Positions 24,039-31,147 of a DNA stretch of 64,000 nucleotides are shown here, piece by piece; positions within the stretch are counted from its first letter, which is position 1; each line of letters starts with the position of its first letter. The notes beneath the pieces were generated by a model. That model was not told where the DNA came from, did no database searches, and was given only the letters and a program-made list of their open reading frames with translations. The stretch is from an uncultured Verrucomicrobiota bacterium. Its GTDB lineage: Bacteria > Verrucomicrobiota > Kiritimatiellia > CAIVKH01. Location: NCBI GenBank assembly GCA_937996795.1, contig CALKUH010000070.1, forward strand, positions 76,725 to 140,724. Direction: 5' to 3'. The translations under genes were made by a program, and so were the position numbers.

Positions 24039-26047
24039 GGGCGCTCCTTTAACGGTATGCCGCGGCGCACGGCAACGGCCTCCGGCACGACGCGGTCCAG
24101 GTTGCGCACGCTGACGTAGGGCACGAAGCCGATGGAGCGCATGGACTGGTAGGCGTCGCGAATGACCTCGGGGCGGGTCGCGTAGTCGACGCCGAGCACC
24201 ACCTTGCCGGCCTTGTGCAGCGCGTGGGCGTTGTCCCGGTTTTCCCGGCACCAGTCGGCGTCGGCGGGCTTGTCATGGGCGATGTAGAACACCGATTCGA
24301 GCCCGATCCCGTCCACCGCGTCGAGGTAGGCGTCGTTCGGCGTCCCGCTCCAGTAGGACCACGTGTACAGCTCCGGGCAGTTCTGGGGGACGACCAGGAA
24401 GTCCGGATCGTGCGCCTTCGCATAGCGGGAGATGCGCTCGATCAGCGCCACCATGCGGCGGGCCAGGTCCTCGCGCGTGACGCCCGGCTCCGCGGCCTCC
24501 AGCGGGATTTCCTCGTAGGCCGTGATCAGGTCCAGATACGCGCCGTCAAACCCCGCCGCCAGCGCGCGGTCGATGCGTCCGCGCACGACGGGCCACCAGT
24601 CCTCCGCCCAGAATTTCACGAAGTATTCATCGGGCCAGCCCTCGACTTTTGCCGATTTGAGGGCCGCCGGCACGGCGTTCCACTCCGGGCGGTAGGTTTC
24701 AATGGAGCCGATGGCGAAGTAGGCCAGCGCCAAGCAGCCGCGCGCCTGGAGGGCGCCGATCTCCCCGCGGGTGAAGTAGTCCTCACCGCCGTCGCGCGTC
24801 AAGTCGATGACGGCCAGGTCAAAGCCGCCCTCCATGAGTTCGTCCAGCCGCTGGCGCCGGTAGTTCGTCAGATGAAAGACCCAGTTCGTGACGCGGTGCA
24901 GGCGGCCGCCGGGTTGGTTCACGACGCGCGCCGCGGCTTCGGCGGCCCGGCGGCCCGCCTCGAGTTTGCGCCGCGGATGGATGTCCCCGGGCTCGCCCAG
25001 GTCGAACAGGTCCGCGATGGCGGTGTGCGGGGTGTCGCGCACGACGCGCGCCTGCGCCTCGCGCACCAGCTGCCATGCGCGTTGCGCGGTCTGATTCGGC
25101 GCAGCGTAATGCGGAAGCTGCAGGACCACGATGGGCAGGTCGGGACGCTGGAATCCGTCGCGCAGCGCGTCAACCAACCTCGACAGCCAGAGGTCGTATT
25201 CCTCCGCCTGTTCAACCGAGTCGGCATCGGACTCGCCTTGATACCACGCCACGCCCGTCAGCGGAATGTCCGCCAGCGGCTCCAGCAATTCGCGGTGCAG
25301 CGCGGCGGGCGCGGCGCGCGCCAGTCCCCAGCGCGCCAGGCGATGCTCGCCATAGGGACGGAAGTCCCTCGCATCCTCGTCCGCCGCCGCGCGCACATCC
25401 GGATCATCAACCAGCGTGCGCAGGCGGGCTGCGCGCGGGGTCTCCGGGAAGAACGCCGGAGGCATCCAGGCGTCGATCGACGTCCCGCCGCGGGCCGCGA
25501 CCAGCAGGCCGATGGGTTGATCCCCGCCCGCCTGCGCCCGCTCAGCGGCCAGCGCCCAGGCGATGGCCGAAATCCCGTCCGCCGCCGCGGGCGTTACGAT
25601 TTTCCATTCCGTGCCCGTCCACCGGCGGATCGTCCGTTCCGCGCCGAGGGCGCGCAGGTCCTCCGCCTCCGCGGTTTCGCGGACTGACATGGCCATGTTG
25701 GATTGGCCCGCGCACAGCCAGACTTCGCCGACGGTGACATCGTGCGCCGTCAGGACGAGATTGGTCCCGCTCCGGCAGGTGAGGGTGCCCTTCGTGCCGG
25801 GTTTCATGGGCGGGAGGCGCACCTGCCACGCGCCCGTGTCGTCGGGCAGGGCCGCGGCGGTGTGGCCCGCGTATTCGAAGGCCAGGGGCAGGTTCGCCGG
25901 CGCGAAGCCGCGCAGCGGGATCGGCTGGTGGGCGGGCAAGACCGCATGGTCCTGCAGCCAGTGCGGCCAGGAGGTCTCGTGCGGCTGGCTGGACGCGGAT
26001 GTTATGGAGAGACCGATCACTGCGCAAGCTGCCCATCCGGAATGCAT
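24035..26047 (-). CDS. Fusion of sialate O-acetylesterase and GH114/TM1410-type glycosidase
   Basis: 670 residues from ATG 26047. A signal peptide (HSGWAACAVIGLSITSASS) leads into a sialate O-acetylesterase domain up to about residue 385, with an N-terminal beta-sandwich, VWLCAGQSNMAMS (S116) and TGVAWYQGESDAD. From about 400 on the protein is a TIM-barrel of the MJ1477/TM1410 (GH114-like) type: VFHLTNYRRQRLDELMEGGFDLAVIDLT, CLALAYFAIGSIETYRP, GFDGAYLDLITAYEEI and LVVPQNCPELY. GH114 members cleave alpha-1,4-polygalactosamine; the substrate here is unknown. One polypeptide therefore couples deacetylation and chain cleavage. It is first in a four-gene operon, 60 bp from the palindromic operator at 26107-26120. 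Confidence 0.82.
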   Translation of the reverse strand: MHSGWAACAVIGLSITSASSQPHETSWPHWLQDHAVLPAHQPIPLRGFAPANLPLAFEYAGHTAAALPDDTGAWQVRLPPMKPGTKGTLTCRSGTNLVLTAHDVTVGEVWLCAGQSNMAMSVRETAEAEDLRALGAERTIRRWTGTEWKIVTPAAADGISAIAWALAAERAQAGGDQPIGLLVAARGGTSIDAWMPPAFFPETPRAARLRTLVDDPDVRAAADEDARDFRPYGEHRLARWGLARAAPAALHRELLEPLADIPLTGVAWYQGESDADSVEQAEEYDLWLSRLVDALRDGFQRPDLPIVVLQLPHYAAPNQTAQRAWQLVREAQARVVRDTPHTAIADLFDLGEPGDIHPRRKLEAGRRAAEAAARVVNQPGGRLHRVTNWVFHLTNYRRQRLDELMEGGFDLAVIDLTRDGGEDYFTRGEIGALQARGCLALAYFAIGSIETYRPEWNAVPAALKSAKVEGWPDEYFVKFWAEDWWPVVRGRIDRALAAGFDGAYLDLITAYEEIPLEAAEPGVTREDLARRMVALIERISRYAKAHDPDFLVVPQNCPELYTWSYWSGTPNDAYLDAVDGIGLESVFYIAHDKPADADWCRENRDNAHALHKAGKVVLGVDYATRPEVIRDAYQSMRSIGFVPYVSVRNLDRVVPEAVAVRRGIPLKERP

Positions 26048-26106
26048 GATTGTACGCCCATTCGCGCCGCCGTTTTTGCGCGAAAAAAGAACGCTACTCC
26101 CTTGAT

Positions 26107-26120
26107 TATGACATGTCAAA
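26107..26120. promoter_or_regulatory. Palindromic operator, site 2
   Basis: TATGACATGTCAAA, carrying the full TGACATGTCA core, between the divergent esterase-GH114 gene (minus) and the glycosidase gene at 26137 (plus). On the minus strand it reads TTGACA as a perfect -35 hexamer followed, 17 bases on, by TAGCGT as a weak -10. A regulator here could control both directions. Confidence 0.75.
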
Positions 26121-26136
26121 ACATTAGGGTGCCGAC

Positions 26137-27516
26137 ATGCAAGCCTGTCGATGGAGCGCGATGGCGGTCGGAATGGTGCTGTGGACGGTGGGGGCGGGGT
26201 GGGCCGCGGACGCGCCCGCGTTTCTGCACGAACAGCCGTCGCTGCGTCTCGCGGCGGAGTTGGTCGCCGACGACCTGCGCACGATCCATCTGCGCGATCT
26301 TCCGGCGCCCGTCCCGGCCAACGGGACGCGCCTGTCGCGTGCCACGCCGCTCACGCAGCGGCTGTGGGAAATCGCGCTCGCAAATGTCGAAAGCAACGTC
26401 GTGGAAACGGAAAACGGGCGGTACTTCGGCGCCGGCACCAAATTCGGCCCGCGCGTGTACACGCGCGACATCAGCTTTGCCGGCGTGCTGGGGCTCAACC
26501 AGCTCTATCCCGGGCTGATGAAGAGCTCGCTGGAGGTGACCCGCCGTCTGCGCTTCAAACTCGGCCTGCGGGTCTCGCGAGGCTATGCCGTGCCGGGCAT
26601 CGACGCGAAGTGGGAAGAGCTGGATCTGGAGGAGCGCGAGTACCTGCAGCAGTTCCACTCCAACTCCTACACGCGGCGGACCGATGATGTAATCTGGCTG
26701 TGGGCGGCGGGGGATCTGTTCGACCGGCATCCGCAGCTGGCGGATTACGCCTGGTTGTATGCCACGGGCGAGCGCTGCTTTCGCGAGTTCTACGACCCGT
26801 TTTTCGATCCAGCTGACGGCCTGTACCGAGGGCAGGCGACGTTCGTGGACATCCATTTCTTCACGCACAAGACCGGCGGCTACCCGCAGTCGTATTCCGT
26901 GCAGGACTGCGTTCGCGTGAAGGCGCTGTCGCTGAATTGCCTGTATGTGCGCGGCCTCGAAGTGATGAGCCGGGCCGCCCGCGAACTCGGGCGTCCGGAG
27001 GAGGCCGCGGTGTGGCAGGCGCGCGCGGAGCGCCTGCGGCGCGCGATTTCCGATCGCCTGCGCAATGAGAACGGGCAACTCGTTTATTTCAAGGGACCTG
27101 ACGGCGTGTTGCAGGAACGCCGCGACGCCCTTGGCCTCGCGCTGGCGGTTTTGTTTGACGTCGTGACCGGCGACGACGCGCGCCGGCAGCTCGCGGACTA
27201 CCCGGTCACCGCGGCCGGGGTGCCGCTCTTTCATCCCTTCTTCGACCACGAGGCGCGGATCTACCACAATCATGCGGCGTGGCCGTTCGTGGATACCCTC
27301 TTCCTGACGGCGTACGAAAAGGCGTTCGGCGTGGATCGGACGGCCGAGAACGCGGCATTGCTCGCCCGTACCTGCGTGGGCAACGGCTCGTTTCATGAGG
27401 TGGTGGACCTCCAGACGAAAGAACCCAAGGGCTCCGGCGCACAGCTCTGGAGCGCCGCGGCCTTCATCCAGGTCTGTCGCCGCGCCGGCCTCGTCGCGGC
27501 GCCCGCCGTGCATTGA
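26137..27516 (+). CDS. Secreted (alpha/alpha)6-barrel glycosidase-like protein
   Basis: 459 residues with a signal peptide (first 24 residues, cleavage near GWAADA). The body resembles six-hairpin glycosidases of the GH37/63/78 type: RVYTRDISFAGVLGLNQLYPGLMK, RRTDDVIWLWAAGDLF, and a late HNHAAWPFVDTLFLTAYEKAFG, with repeated helix pairs. The acidic residues in RDISF and TDDV are candidate catalytic or binding residues, but I cannot assign a GH family or substrate with certainty. It is divergent from the esterase-GH114 operon with a shared operator 17 bp before its ATG. The GntR regulator gene follows on the same strand after about 100 bp containing another operator. Confidence 0.68.
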   Translation: MQACRWSAMAVGMVLWTVGAGWAADAPAFLHEQPSLRLAAELVADDLRTIHLRDLPAPVPANGTRLSRATPLTQRLWEIALANVESNVVETENGRYFGAGTKFGPRVYTRDISFAGVLGLNQLYPGLMKSSLEVTRRLRFKLGLRVSRGYAVPGIDAKWEELDLEEREYLQQFHSNSYTRRTDDVIWLWAAGDLFDRHPQLADYAWLYATGERCFREFYDPFFDPADGLYRGQATFVDIHFFTHKTGGYPQSYSVQDCVRVKALSLNCLYVRGLEVMSRAARELGRPEEAAVWQARAERLRRAISDRLRNENGQLVYFKGPDGVLQERRDALGLALAVLFDVVTGDDARRQLADYPVTAAGVPLFHPFFDHEARIYHNHAAWPFVDTLFLTAYEKAFGVDRTAENAALLARTCVGNGSFHEVVDLQTKEPKGSGAQLWSAAAFIQVCRRAGLVAAPAVH

Positions 27517-27546
27517 CGCCGCTCCCCGCGGTCTGCTAGCGTCTGC

Positions 27547-27560
27547 TTTGACACATCAAA
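27547..27560. promoter_or_regulatory. Degenerate palindromic operator in front of gntR, site 3
   Basis: TTTGACACATCAAA has both outer arms of the consensus (TTTGAC and TCAAA) but a changed centre (AC instead of TG). It lies just upstream of the GntR regulator gene, consistent with weaker autoregulation. The TTGACA arm could also be a -35 hexamer. Confidence 0.5.
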
Positions 27561-27617
27561 GCGGGTGTTTACTTGGCAAACTACACATTCCCCGACGCGC
27601 GAGACCAATTGGATGCG

Positions 27618-28295
27618 ATGTCATCCAAGACCCTGACGCGGAAGATTTACGAGGCGTTGCGCACTGACATTCTTAACGGCCGCCGGCGTCCGGGCGACCG
27701 GCTGGTCCGCAAGACCGTGGCGCGCGAGATGGGGGTCAGCGCCATGCCCATCACCGAGGCGCTGTACATGTTGGAACTCGACGGTCTCGTTGAAAATGTT
27801 CCGATGTATGGCTGCCGCGTGCGGCCGGTAACGGCCGAGGATATCCACAACGACCAGGTGCTGCGCGAGGCGATCGAGTGTCAGACGGCCCGGATCTGTG
27901 CTGAAAAGGCAACGGATGCCGAATTGTCCCGATTGATGGCGTCGGCGGTGCGGGTGGACCGGCTGATGGCCGAGGGCGATCCGCAATCCGTGGTGGGCAT
28001 GAACCTGCACTGCGACTTTCACATGGATATCGCGCGTTATGCGCGCTGCCCAATCCTGGTCGACGAACTCGAGCGGGTGTGGTTCCGTCGCAACATGCGG
28101 CTCAACTGGATCAATGCGACGGCCTGCAAACCCGTGCCGCCAGACTGGCACCAGAAGCTGGTTGCCGTCCTGAAAAAACGCGATCCGGATGCCGCCACGG
28201 AAGCCATGCGTGAACATACCCGGTGGGGTATTGAAAACGAACACCAGGCGCTGGAACTCTACCGCAAACAGCAGCTGGCGACCGCGGAAGCCTGA
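27618..28295 (+). CDS. GntR-family (FCD/FadR-type) transcriptional regulator
   Basis: 225 residues from ATG 27618; a TTG at 27573 would add 15 residues and neither has a strong ribosome-binding site. An N-terminal winged helix (LTRKIYEALRTDILNG, then LVRKTVAREMGVSAMPITEAL) precedes an all-helical FCD ligand domain. The FCD metal-site pattern is intact: D and H in LHCDFHMDIARY, then H in DWHQKLVAVL and H in REHTRWGIEN. FCD regulators usually bind sugar acids or other carboxylates and act as repressors. It is the only GntR gene in the window and sits amid the eight TGACATGTCA-type sites, one being in its own promoter. I infer that it controls them. Convergent with the aldolase gene, 3 bp apart. 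Confidence 0.85.
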   Translation: MSSKTLTRKIYEALRTDILNGRRRPGDRLVRKTVAREMGVSAMPITEALYMLELDGLVENVPMYGCRVRPVTAEDIHNDQVLREAIECQTARICAEKATDAELSRLMASAVRVDRLMAEGDPQSVVGMNLHCDFHMDIARYARCPILVDELERVWFRRNMRLNWINATACKPVPPDWHQKLVAVLKKRDPDAATEAMREHTRWGIENEHQALELYRKQQLATAEA

Positions 28296-28298
28296 CGC

Positions 28299-29066
28299 CT
28301 ATGCCGTTGCGCGGGCGTCGCGCACCGACTGGGCGGCCGCCTCCGCAAGGAAGACGACGTCAAGGCCGAGTACGAGCAGCGTAAAACCCGACGCACGGGC
28401 GCTGCGGATACGATCGGCGTTCGGGTGTACGATATGCAGGCCGGCCGCTTTGCCCTGCCGGGCGCATGCCTCGACAAAGGTTCTCATGGCTTCCTGCATC
28501 CGGGGGTGATCGAGTTGACCGCAGATGCCCATGGAGCCGCTAAGGTCCATGGGCCCGATCAGCGCGCCATCCACACCCTCCACGGACAAAATGTCATCCA
28601 GCGCGTCGATCGCCCGGTGGTGCTCAATTTGGACCACGACAGCCGTTTCTTCGTTTGCGCGTTTGATGTAGTCGTGAAAATCCGCGCCGTGTCCGCTGGC
28701 GCGCATATAGCCGAATCCGCGCTGCCCGCGCGGCGGGTATTTCGCGGCGCTCACCGCCGCTTCGGCCTCCGATGCGCTGTTGATCATCGGCACGATAACG
28801 CCCTGGGCGCCGGCATCGAGACAGCGCCGGATCCAGATGGGATCATTCGCCGGCACGCGCGCCACCGCGGCCGCAGGGTAGGAGGAGAGGGCGCGGAACA
28901 GATGGGTCGCGGATTCCAGATCCTGCACGCCGTGTTCGAGGTCTGCGCAAACCCAGTCGAACCCGGCGCGACCGAAGACCTCCGCGATGGCGGGGTGGCC
29001 GATCTGGACCCAGGCGCCGAGCGACAGGGTGCGCTGGTTGAGTTGCTGGCGAAAGGTGGTTGGCAT
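28299..29066 (-). CDS. HpcH/HpaI-family 2-keto-3-deoxy sugar-acid aldolase
   Basis: 255 residues, the typical class II (metal-dependent) HpaI/GarL/RhmA length. Visible hallmarks are DWVCADLEHGVQD at about 37-49, an Arg in AVARVPANDP, LDAGAQGVIVPMINS, the metal ligand Glu in VVVQIEHHRA, and GVDGALIGPMDLSGSMG. These enzymes split 2-keto-3-deoxy-aldonates into pyruvate and an aldehyde. RhmA-type members act on 2-keto-3-deoxy-rhamnonate, and related pathways process fuconate. With two alpha-L-fucosidases nearby a deoxy-sugar acid substrate is reasonable but inferred. It is 7 bp behind the dehydrogenase and shares its operator-controlled promoter. Cytoplasmic. Confidence 0.87.
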   Translation of the reverse strand: MPTTFRQQLNQRTLSLGAWVQIGHPAIAEVFGRAGFDWVCADLEHGVQDLESATHLFRALSSYPAAAVARVPANDPIWIRRCLDAGAQGVIVPMINSASEAEAAVSAAKYPPRGQRGFGYMRASGHGADFHDYIKRANEETAVVVQIEHHRAIDALDDILSVEGVDGALIGPMDLSGSMGICGQLDHPRMQEAMRTFVEACARQGKAAGLHIVHPNADRIRSARASGFTLLVLGLDVVFLAEAAAQSVRDARATA

Positions 29067-29073
29067 GGGAGTG

Positions 29074-30096
29074 TCAGGCGGGGTTGGGGACGAGGATCGG
29101 CAGGACGGCGGGATTCAGCAGATTCATCTGTTCGTAACGGCCGTAAGCGCCATGCCGGATGTTGTCGAGCACCCGCTCGCCCATCCGGCGGCAGGCTTCC
29201 GCGGTGGAGCTGCCGACGTGCGGGGTCAGGAGGACCTGCGGCAGCGTGCGCAAGTCTTTCGCCGGATGCGCAGGCCGATAGGGCTCGCATTCGAAGACAT
29301 CCAACGCCGCGCCGCCGAGGTGGCCCTCTTGGATGGCGTCGAACAAGGCCTGCTCGTCCACGATCGGGCCGCGGGCGGTGTTGATCAGCCACGCGCCGCG
29401 CGCCATGGCCCGCAAGAGTTCCCGATTGATGAAATGCCGGTTCGCTGGGGTGGCGGGGATGTGCAGCGAAACAAAATCGGCGCCCTCCACCGCGCGTTCG
29501 AAGGTCGGCACGCGGCGACTGAACGGTTCGTCGATTTCCGGAAAATCCCCGCTGACGGAGCGATCGCACCCGACCACCTCCATGCCGAATCCGCGTGTCG
29601 CAATCGACGCCACGCGTCGGCCGATCGATCCACAGCCGATGACGGCGAGGCGTCGTCCGCACAGCTCCACGCCGACGCGGGGCGCCCAGTCGTTCGCGCG
29701 CATCGCGCGATCGGTCGCCGCAATATGCCGGGCGGCCGCCAGCATCAGGCCGATGGCGTGCTCCGCCACCGACAGGTCCAGCACGCCCGGCGTATTCGTG
29801 CACAACAGCCCGCGGCTCGTGGCCCGGGTGAGATCAACCCCGTCAAATCCCACGCCGAAGCGCGCGATGACCCCGCCCACGGGAAGCGCTTCGTACAGCG
29901 CCCCGCTGTACCGCTCCGTGCCGAGCACCACCGCGCCGGCGCCCGAGGCGCGCACCAATTCCGCCAGCGCGGCCTCCTCGGAAGGCGCGGACCGGCATAC
30001 CAGTCCATGCGCAACGGCAGCGTTGAACACGTCCGCTGCTTTTCGGTACTCTGGCGCTGTCACGAGCACCAGTACGGGGTCTGCGAGCCGACTCAT
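29074..30096 (-). CDS. D-isomer-specific 2-hydroxyacid dehydrogenase
   Basis: 340 residues from ATG 30096 (MSRLADPVLVLVT). The NAD-binding motif is VIGCGSIGRRVAS followed by an acidic residue in VGCDRS. The catalytic Arg is in INTARGPIVDE and the catalytic His in LTPHVGSSTAEA, with a Glu in between (FECEPY), as in phosphoglycerate or glyoxylate dehydrogenases. It interconverts a 2-keto acid and the D-2-hydroxy acid. Because a keto-deoxy acid aldolase follows after 7 bp, its substrate is probably a product or precursor in sugar-acid catabolism rather than serine synthesis. A TGACATGTC site is 10 bp upstream of the start. Confidence 0.87.
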   Translation of the reverse strand: MSRLADPVLVLVTAPEYRKAADVFNAAVAHGLVCRSAPSEEAALAELVRASGAGAVVLGTERYSGALYEALPVGGVIARFGVGFDGVDLTRATSRGLLCTNTPGVLDLSVAEHAIGLMLAAARHIAATDRAMRANDWAPRVGVELCGRRLAVIGCGSIGRRVASIATRGFGMEVVGCDRSVSGDFPEIDEPFSRRVPTFERAVEGADFVSLHIPATPANRHFINRELLRAMARGAWLINTARGPIVDEQALFDAIQEGHLGGAALDVFECEPYRPAHPAKDLRTLPQVLLTPHVGSSTAEACRRMGERVLDNIRHGAYGRYEQMNLLNPAVLPILVPNPA

Positions 30097-30105
30097 ACGG
30101 ACATA

Positions 30106-30119
30106 TATGACATGTCGAA
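30106..30119. promoter_or_regulatory. Palindromic operator, site 4
   Basis: TATGACATGTCGAA (one mismatch in the core arm) before the dehydrogenase-aldolase operon on the minus strand. On that strand a TTGCCA hexamer and CATATA spaced by 17 bases bracket it, so the palindrome would fill the promoter spacer and block polymerase. Confidence 0.65.
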
Positions 30120-30177
30120 AGCGGGTTGGCAAACCCAACGTATTTGATTAGCCGATATATTTCACGACGGCGAATTA

Positions 30178-30191
30178 TTTGACATGTCATC
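30178..30191. promoter_or_regulatory. Palindromic operator, site 5
   Basis: TTTGACATGTCATC with a perfect TGACATGTCA core at 30180-30189, upstream of the PEP-CTERM gene on the plus strand. It lies 72 bp from site 4, so one divergent intergenic region carries two operators. Confidence 0.75.
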
Positions 30192-30256
30192 ACGAAGCAG
30201 GCATGGTGTTGGGGTGGATCACTAGAGGGGAGCATTCTGTGCTCGGGAGAACAGCC

Positions 30257-31147
30257 ATGAAGCAAACGCGAGTCGTCAAATTCGGAATCGTGAGCGTTGC
30301 GATATGGGCGTCCGGTGTGGTGGCGCACGCAGACACGGTGGCCTATTGGCAATTCGATGGCGACGGTGGCGGGACGTATTCGAATGCGTCGGTGGGCGCC
30401 GGCGCCTACAACCTGGTTGCCGTGGGCGGACCGTTTTCCCAAAGCGGGTTGAGTGCGGGGGCGGTGCCCAATCCGGATGCGACGGTTGGTTTTGTCGGCT
30501 CGCCATCCGCGAATGCGGGCAGCCTCTTTTCCGTCAGCAACCAGGCCCGGTATATGGCCACCTCTGGCGATGGCTCGGCGGGCCTGACCCTTGCGGGTTC
30601 CAGCCGGTGGACGATGGAGGGGTGGTATAATTTGTACGCGGGCACCGGGCCAACGATCGACATGTTGTGGACCACGCGGGATTCGTCGTCGTCCTTTGTC
30701 GGCCTGTCGCTTCACGTCAATGTGGCGGGTGAGCTTGAATTCGTCGTCCAGCAGACGGGCCTGTCGACAAATCTGCTGAGCGGCGCGGGCTTCACCACCA
30801 CGGGTCTCTGGCATCACGTGGCGATGACCTTCGACGGGACGGCGGGCGCAAACGGCTTGTTTGAAATGTTCATGAACGGAAGCAGCGTCGGCACGCTGGC
30901 GTTGCCGGTCGCGATGAACCGCGTCACCATCGACACGGGGGATGTGGCGCAGCTGCGTTTTGCGGGCCGCGCGGCCTCGACCAATTCGCTGGCGGGGCGG
31001 CTGGATGAATGGCGCCTTTCCGATGCCGTGTTGGCGCCCGATCAATTCCTCAATTATGTCCCGGAACCGTCCACCGCCGCGCTGATCTTGTGCGGGCTCG
31101 CGATGGCCTGGCGGCGAGGCCGGCGGAATGCGCCTCGCGTGGAATAG
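30257..31147 (+). CDS. Secreted LamG-domain protein with PEP-CTERM sorting signal
   Basis: 296 residues. A signal peptide (VVKFGIVSVAIWASGVVAHA) precedes a single LamG/concanavalin-like jelly roll: VAYWQFDGDGGG at its start, SSRWTMEGWYNLYAG, GLWHHVAMTFDGTAG and LAGRLDEWRLSDAVL. The C-terminus is a canonical PEP-CTERM signal: VPEPST, a short hydrophobic segment, and an Arg-rich end (RRGRRNAPRVE). PEP-CTERM proteins are processed by an exosortase, usually in organisms making extracellular polysaccharide; no exosortase gene is in the window. It is the first gene after operator site 5, and its end overlaps the next gene by 20 bp. Probably a surface glycan-binding protein. Confidence 0.88.
   Translation: MKQTRVVKFGIVSVAIWASGVVAHADTVAYWQFDGDGGGTYSNASVGAGAYNLVAVGGPFSQSGLSAGAVPNPDATVGFVGSPSANAGSLFSVSNQARYMATSGDGSAGLTLAGSSRWTMEGWYNLYAGTGPTIDMLWTTRDSSSSFVGLSLHVNVAGELEFVVQQTGLSTNLLSGAGFTTTGLWHHVAMTFDGTAGANGLFEMFMNGSSVGTLALPVAMNRVTIDTGDVAQLRFAGRAASTNSLAGRLDEWRLSDAVLAPDQFLNYVPEPSTAALILCGLAMAWRRGRRNAPRVE

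Noticed and set aside
25682..25696. CTGACATGGCCATG as an additional operator
   Set aside because: It lies inside the esterase-GH114 coding sequence and lacks the second arm.
26071..26118. Short peptides beginning MTCHN or MTCQN at several sites as conserved small proteins
   Set aside because: They arise because the palindrome itself contains ATGACATGTCA; the following sequence is not conserved between sites.
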